A stretch of DNA of 10,456 nt. Origin: Actinomycetota bacterium. Lineage in GTDB: Bacteria; Actinomycetota; Actinomycetes; S36-B12; UBA5976. Positions 5,650-10,456 of this stretch are shown here, one piece after another. A program made the position numbers and the translations under genes. The stretch covers positions 1-10,456 of the forward strand of contig CANFIL010000045.1 of the NCBI GenBank assembly GCA_947447095.1, given 5' to 3'. The notes beneath the pieces are model-generated. The model was not told the DNA's origin. It did no database searches and was given only the letters and a program-made list of their open reading frames with translations. Every line of letters begins with the position of its first letter. Positions within the stretch are counted from its first letter, which is position 1.

Positions 5650-8600
5650 ATGACTTCACTAATTCTTGATTCCAGCGCAGCCGAGCCCTACGCCCCACCT
5701 GAGCTCGATGCGCAACAGCAATCTGTTGTTGACCATCGTTCCGGTGCAATGCGGGTACTTGCTGGACCAGGCACCGGAAAGACCACGACGTTGGTTGCTG
5801 CTATGGCTGCACGAATTTCAGGGCAGGACGCATTGCGTCCAGATCAAGTCTTGGGTCTGACGTTTGGACGTAAGGCTGCACTCGAGTGGCGTGATCAAGT
5901 CACTGCTGCTGTCGGCGGTGGAATTGTTCCAACAGTGAGCACGTTTCATTCGTTTTGCTATGCACTTCTTCGAAAGTTCGCTGAAACCGATGCCTATGAA
6001 ATTGCGACGCGATTGTTGTCTGGCCCAGAACAACAAGTTCGCGCGCAAGCATTATTTATTGAGGCGGTGCACGAAGGTCGCTTGACCTGGCCCGAGGATC
6101 TGCAGTCATCGCTCACTACCCGTGGCCTTGCTGAAGAAGTTCGAGCTGTGATGGCTCAAACTCGTTCGCGCATGATGGATCCTTCGGACCTTGCACAAAT
6201 TGGTGCTCAGTCCGAACGTCCGTTGTGGATTGAAATTGGAAAGTTTATGGACGAGTACCTCGACGTGCTCGGATTCGAAGAAGTCTTGGACTACAGCGAA
6301 CTTATTTATCGAGCTGTGTTGCTGGCTCAAGAGCCAGAAGTGCGCGACTACCTCAACACCACATTCAAGGCGATCTATGTAGATGAATACCAAGACACCG
6401 ATCCTGGCCAAGTCACGTTGCTCAAGGCAATGGTTACGGGCGACACCAGCCTTGTTGTCGTTGGAGATGTTGATCAAGCAATCTATGGTTTCCGTGGCGC
6501 TGATGAGTCTGGCATTCGAAATTTTAAAAACGACTTCGCGCCGATTTATGGCGAGCGCATTACTGATGTAGTGCTCAATTCATGCCGACGTTTCGGTACT
6601 CAAATTCGGGCTGCGGCGCGCGCTGTGATCGGGGACCGAGTACCAGCCGGTTTTGATGAAGCAGATATTTTCCGTCATCGCTCACCGGTGTGCAGCGCTG
6701 AAAACCCTGGTGTCGTTCGAGTTTCGACGTTCGATTCAGATGGTGCGCAAGCAAGTCACATAGCGGACATCATTATTCGCAAGCATGTCAATGATGGCGT
6801 GCCGTGGTCAGACATGGCGGTCATCGTACGCAGCGCGGTTGCTACGTTGCCGTCAATTTATCGCGCGCTGGTATCGGCCGGTGTTCCTGTCGAAGTAGCC
6901 CAGGACGAAATTCCACTTCACCAAGATCCCGCCGTCGCACCGCTGGTCATGTTGTTACGCGCTGTTGATGATGCACGTTTCATCTCGCCAGATATTGCTA
7001 ATACGTTATTGACTGGTCCGCTAGCCAAGCTTGACCCGATTGATTTGCGGCGATTTGGTCGACATTTACGCGCACTCGATCGCAGCGAGGATCGTGTCCC
7101 GCGGCCGTCTCAGTGGCTCATCGCAGAAAGTTTGCAGAATCTAGAGTCGTTGGCACGAGTTACGGATCCATCGCAAAAGCCTGTCGTTGATGCGGTGAGC
7201 AAACTAGGTGGACTTATTAACGAGGCTCGCCAAGCAATGCGCAATGGCGCCACTCCGCATGAAGTGCTGTGGCAATTGTGGACCGGTACTACTTGGCCAG
7301 AGACACTCCAGCAACAAGCACTGGGATTCGGTGGCACGAGCCAGCGTGCGCATCGCGACCTTGACGCAATCTGTGCGCTTTTTGATCAGGCGAGTCGTTT
7401 TGTGTCGCACCGTGGTACCCGCGACCTCACCGTTTTCTTGGATGAAATCGAAGCCCAGCAGATTCCAGCAGAGGCGCTTGCAGATAACGAAATTCGAAAT
7501 GACACAGTGCGTCTTCTCACTGCTCATCGCTCCAAGGGTTTGCAATGGCCATTCGTAATCGTGGCGGCTGCGCAGGAAGAGCTGTGGCCAAACTTGCGCG
7601 TTCCTCAAACACTTTTGCAGGCTGATCGCATTGGTCACCGCGAAGTACTGATGCCACAGACTGCTCGTGAAATTTTGGCATCCGAACGGCGCTTGTTTTA
7701 CGTTGCAGTCACTCGTGCGCAACAAGAACTTCTCATCACTGCTGTCGAAACGCCGAACCTCGAGAACGGGAGTGCACTTTCACGCTTTGCCGTAGACATC
7801 ATGACTGCACTTGGTATTAATGAAGAGTTGCAGCACATCGCCGGACGTCCTCCGCGCCCTCTTAATGCAGATGGTGTCGTAGCAGCGCTTCGTGCAACAT
7901 TGGCTGATGACAAGGCAAGCCCGGCATTGAAGGCTGCTGCTGGTCACCGATTAGCAAAACTTGGCCAATCGGGTATTCCAATGTTTGCGTCTGCACTACC
8001 CGAAAACTGGTGGGGACTGCGACCACTCACAACAAATTCGCTTGCGCCGACTGAGCCAATTCATTTATCTGCTTCCACCATTAAAGACATCGAACAGTGC
8101 CCTGCGAAGTGGTATCTCGAGCATGAAGTTCAGGCCAAGTCCGATAAAGGCACGAGCATGTTGTTCGGCTCGGTTATTCACAAAATTGCTGAAGGAATCG
8201 AAACGGGCCAGCTTGAGGCGGACATCGAGCAGATCGATGCGCATCTTGATCGCGTGTGGCCGGGAATGGGCTTTGAAACGCCTTGGGAGAAGGATTATCA
8301 ACGCACGCAAGCTCATGTGGTTTCGCAGCGACTACTTGCATGGCTCATGAGTCGCGGAGATGTAGAAAGCATCGCCGAGTCAAAACTCTCAGTGCGTACT
8401 CATGTCACTCTGGCTGATCCAACCGGCGAAACACAATCTCTTGAGATTTCTCTCCTTGGTTTCGCGGATCGTATTGAGTTCCGTGCCGATGGCGTTGTGG
8501 TTTTCGATTACAAGACTGGAAAAGATCCAGAGAAGCGACTTGATCTTCCGAAGAATCTCCAGTTGGCGCTTTATGCCTTCATGATCAGCAATGGCACCTA

Positions 8601-8892
8601 TACACGGGATGGCCAAGAATCATCGCTCGATGCGGATGCCACCGTGCAAGGTGCTGGTTTGATTCAACTGCGTAGCGAAGAAGGCGACGCTCCTGGTCTT
8701 CCGCTGGTTCAGCAAGTTGGCATTGGCGCTCATGACTCCAAGAGCAAAATCACATTGGAACAAAGAATGGCCGCTGCCGCTCAAATTATTCGCGACGAAA
8801 ATTTCGTTGCCAAGCCAGATGACTTCACCTGTAAATACTGCAGTGTTCGGTTCTTATGTCCGGCGCAAGCTGAAGGAAGGCAGGTGCTCTAA
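5650..8892 (+). CDS. adnA: AdnA: UvrD-like helicase / RecB-family nuclease subunit with Fe-S cysteines
   Basis: A 1080-residue subunit of the heterodimeric AdnAB motor-nuclease that unwinds and resects double-strand breaks for recombination. The SF1 UvrD-type motor covers about residues 15-700: Walker A AGPGTGKTTT (38-47), GLTFGRKAA (69-77), TVSTFHSFCY (95-104), DEYQDTDPGQ (245-254), VVGDVDQAIYGFRGA (270-284), TAHRSKGLQW (624-633) and FYVAVTRAQQEL (683-694). All motor motifs look intact. The RecB-like nuclease covers about 805-1075, with H844, D940 (GFADRIE), D953 and K955 (DYKTGK), and Q971/Y975 (QLALY). Four cysteines, C817 and then C1061-x2-C1064-x5-C1070, frame the nuclease as in the Fe-S clusters of AddB-type proteins. 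The start is ATG 5650, nine bases after GGTGGA; a TTG at 5620 would add ten residues. The order adnA-adnB and the length (about 1055 in mycobacteria) support the assignment over a generic UvrD helicase. Confidence 0.9.
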   Translation: MTSLILDSSAAEPYAPPELDAQQQSVVDHRSGAMRVLAGPGTGKTTTLVAAMAARISGQDALRPDQVLGLTFGRKAALEWRDQVTAAVGGGIVPTVSTFHSFCYALLRKFAETDAYEIATRLLSGPEQQVRAQALFIEAVHEGRLTWPEDLQSSLTTRGLAEEVRAVMAQTRSRMMDPSDLAQIGAQSERPLWIEIGKFMDEYLDVLGFEEVLDYSELIYRAVLLAQEPEVRDYLNTTFKAIYVDEYQDTDPGQVTLLKAMVTGDTSLVVVGDVDQAIYGFRGADESGIRNFKNDFAPIYGERITDVVLNSCRRFGTQIRAAARAVIGDRVPAGFDEADIFRHRSPVCSAENPGVVRVSTFDSDGAQASHIADIIIRKHVNDGVPWSDMAVIVRSAVATLPSIYRALVSAGVPVEVAQDEIPLHQDPAVAPLVMLLRAVDDARFISPDIANTLLTGPLAKLDPIDLRRFGRHLRALDRSEDRVPRPSQWLIAESLQNLESLARVTDPSQKPVVDAVSKLGGLINEARQAMRNGATPHEVLWQLWTGTTWPETLQQQALGFGGTSQRAHRDLDAICALFDQASRFVSHRGTRDLTVFLDEIEAQQIPAEALADNEIRNDTVRLLTAHRSKGLQWPFVIVAAAQEELWPNLRVPQTLLQADRIGHREVLMPQTAREILASERRLFYVAVTRAQQELLITAVETPNLENGSALSRFAVDIMTALGINEELQHIAGRPPRPLNADGVVAALRATLADDKASPALKAAAGHRLAKLGQSGIPMFASALPENWWGLRPLTTNSLAPTEPIHLSASTIKDIEQCPAKWYLEHEVQAKSDKGTSMLFGSVIHKIAEGIETGQLEADIEQIDAHLDRVWPGMGFETPWEKDYQRTQAHVVSQRLLAWLMSRGDVESIAESKLSVRTHVTLADPTGETQSLEISLLGFADRIEFRADGVVVFDYKTGKDPEKRLDLPKNLQLALYAFMISNGTYTRDGQESSLDADATVQGAGLIQLRSEEGDAPGLPLVQQVGIGAHDSKSKITLEQRMAAAAQIIRDENFVAKPDDFTCKYCSVRFLCPAQAEGRQVL

Positions 8893-10456
8893 ATGATAAA
8901 CATCGAAAACGCGCGCGCTGCCCTCGTGGAAATTATTGGCTTCCCACCAAGCGACGAACAATGGGAGGCGATCACGGCTCCTTTGGAGCCGGCGATGATC
9001 GTTGCCGGTGCTGGCACAGGTAAAACCACAGTGATGGCTGCTCGAGTTCTGTGGCTTGTGATGACTGGTCAAGTTGAACCAGACCGAGTACTGGGTCTGA
9101 CGTTTACTTCAAAGGCCACAACTGAATTTCAGCAGCGAGTACGGTCAAACTTGTCTAAGGCTCTGGAATACCTACACGGACCAAACAGTTACGAAGATTT
9201 TGGCGAACCGGTTATTTCGACGTACAACGCTTTTGGATCTCGACTGCTGAAAGAACATGCTTTACGCCTAGGGCTAGAACCTGATGCTCGAGTTGTTGTG
9301 GACGCGTTGAAATATCAATTGGCGTTTCGCACCGTTGCCAACACTCAGGTCGATCTTGGTGGCGCTGGTTACAGCTCGATGAAAGCGGTTCAGGATCTCG
9401 TAAAGTTCGACGAGAGTATGGCTAACTATTTCGTAGATCCACACGTTGTTATTGATGGTGAAGCCGAGCTGCTTGCGCGTTACGACATTGATGTGAGTCA
9501 CGGCGAGGATCACGCCAAGTTGGTCGACACCCTTCGTAAGCGTCACGCTTTGGCACAACTTTTAATTGAGTATCGCGCAAACAAAATTGCTAACGACGTC
9601 ATTGATTATTCGGATCAAATTCGACTAGCCGCAACCGCTGCGCTGAATTCACCGGTAATGTGCGCAATGCTCAAGGATGAATTCCACGTAGTTTTGCTTG
9701 ATGAATATCAGGACACGTCGGTGTCCCAGAAGATTTTGTTGCAGGCACTTTTTGGTGATGGCCATCCTGTTATGGCAGTTGGCGATCCATGCCAGGCGAT
9801 TTATCGTTGGCGCGGAGCTGAAATTAGCAACATGTCGGTGTTCGTTGATGACTTCCCAACGAAACGCAACGGACAGATGGAAACGTCGGCGATTTATAAC
9901 CTCACGCTGAATCGTCGCTCGGGTCAGCACATTTTGGATACCGCGAATGCGCTGAGTGCTGGACTTCGTGATCGACATCCTGAAATCAAAGAACTTCGTG
10001 CAGGAAACACAGACAAGCCACAAGGCGACATTCACGTTGCACTCGTGAAGACCTCGCGCGACGAAGTCACATGGGTCGGTCAACAAATTGAAGATGCGCT
10101 CAAAACGGCAAAACCTAAAGACGTCGCCATCTTGTTGCGGGAAAAGAGCCAGGTAAATTCCTTCGTTTCGGAATTAGAACGCCGCAACATTCCAGTCCAA
10201 GTTGCCGATGCCGGAGCGCTGCTGCATCTTCCAGAAGTGCGCGATGTTGTGAGTTATCTGCAAATCATTTCTGATCCAACCAATAACCAAGCGCTTGTGC
10301 GAATCTTGATGAGCCCGCGTTGGCAAATTGGTGCCCGAGACTTGGCATTGTTAGGCAAGCAAGCCACGAAGGGTAACGATCCACGGGCGGACAAGTCGCA
10401 TCTAACAATTGATGAACAGCTCGAACATGAAATCGCCAGTGTTGATCGTGCTGAAC
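8893..10456 (+). CDS. adnB: AdnB: UvrD-like helicase-nuclease subunit, 3' end beyond the window
   Basis: An open frame with no stop from ATG 8893 to the window edge gives 521 residues, MINIENARAALVEIIGFPPS onward. It is the N-terminal half of a UvrD-type motor: Q-like motif PSDEQWEAI (19-27), Walker A VAGAGTGKTT (37-46), LGLTFTSKAT (67-76), STYNAFGSRLL (109-119), LLDEYQDTS (268-276) and VGDPCQAIYRWRGAE (296-310), followed by LNRRSGQHIL (339-348). The later motor motifs and the expected C-terminal RecB-like nuclease fall outside the window. AdnB is the partner of AdnA in double-strand-break resection; mycobacterial AdnB is about 1100 residues. Its ATG follows the adnA TAA with no base between, so the two are translationally linked and probably made in equal amounts. 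A purine-rich GAAGGAAGG (8872-8880) inside the end of adnA can serve as ribosome site, 12 bases upstream. A lone UvrD/PcrA helicase is less likely given the partner gene. Confidence 0.9.
   Translation, partial: MINIENARAALVEIIGFPPSDEQWEAITAPLEPAMIVAGAGTGKTTVMAARVLWLVMTGQVEPDRVLGLTFTSKATTEFQQRVRSNLSKALEYLHGPNSYEDFGEPVISTYNAFGSRLLKEHALRLGLEPDARVVVDALKYQLAFRTVANTQVDLGGAGYSSMKAVQDLVKFDESMANYFVDPHVVIDGEAELLARYDIDVSHGEDHAKLVDTLRKRHALAQLLIEYRANKIANDVIDYSDQIRLAATAALNSPVMCAMLKDEFHVVLLDEYQDTSVSQKILLQALFGDGHPVMAVGDPCQAIYRWRGAEISNMSVFVDDFPTKRNGQMETSAIYNLTLNRRSGQHILDTANALSAGLRDRHPEIKELRAGNTDKPQGDIHVALVKTSRDEVTWVGQQIEDALKTAKPKDVAILLREKSQVNSFVSELERRNIPVQVADAGALLHLPEVRDVVSYLQIISDPTNNQALVRILMSPRWQIGARDLALLGKQATKGNDPRADKSHLTIDEQLEHEIASVDRAE

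Noticed and set aside
7204..7725. 173-codon open frame antisense to adnA
   Set aside because: It lies fully inside adnA, whose helicase motifs run through the same bases; no ribosome site or recognisable protein pattern.
9649..10086. 145-codon open frame on the minus strand inside adnB
   Set aside because: The plus strand here encodes the DEYQD and GDPCQAIYRWRGA motifs of AdnB, so the antisense frame is incidental.

Overview
The window reads as a block of core chromosome from an actinobacterium with a moderate base composition (roughly half G+C by eye). That assignment rests on gene content and order. It carries a DUF3107 protein next to a TetR regulator, a MiaE-like ferritin-fold protein, a MoeZ-type adenylyltransferase/sulfurtransferase and an AdnA-AdnB helicase-nuclease pair. 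From memory, this matches the mycobacterial region Rv3211 to Rv3201c in inverted order, including relative orientations. The mid-range G+C and very short intergenic gaps would suit a free-living aquatic actinobacterium with a compact genome, but this is inference. I see no mobile elements, CRISPR arrays, tRNA or rRNA genes.

Layout. Bases 1-57 (minus) hold the first codons of what looks like a DEAD-box RNA helicase. Bases 130-780 (plus) encode the ferritin-like protein. It converges on the DUF3107 gene (777-998, minus), and the two genes share one CTAG that supplies both stop codons. The TetR gene (1097-1714, minus) lies upstream of DUF3107 and probably starts on a leaderless transcript. The divergent tetR/moeZ gap holds a 19-bp near-perfect palindrome at 1768-1786, a good candidate operator. 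moeZ (1869-3062, plus) ends at a bidirectional hairpin terminator (3070-3106). This terminator also serves the converging large membrane gene (3124-5496, minus), whose product has an N-terminal membrane block, a degenerate kinase-like domain and a C-terminal flippase-like LPG-synthase membrane domain. A second divergent gap (5497-5649) carries a possible promoter for the adnA-adnB operon. adnA (5650-8892) is complete. adnB starts at 8893 with no intervening base and runs off the window at 10456.

Function. AdnA and AdnB should form the heterodimeric machine that resects double-strand breaks. MoeZ activates small sulfur-carrier proteins for molybdopterin, thiamine or cysteine synthesis. The TetR/DUF3107 pair, the MiaE-like protein and the membrane pseudokinase-flippase protein are conserved but poorly characterised. 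I found no clear new defence or mobile system. The points most worth checking are the candidate TetR operator, the apparent missing start codon (or frameshift) of the helicase, and the degraded kinase domain inside the membrane protein.
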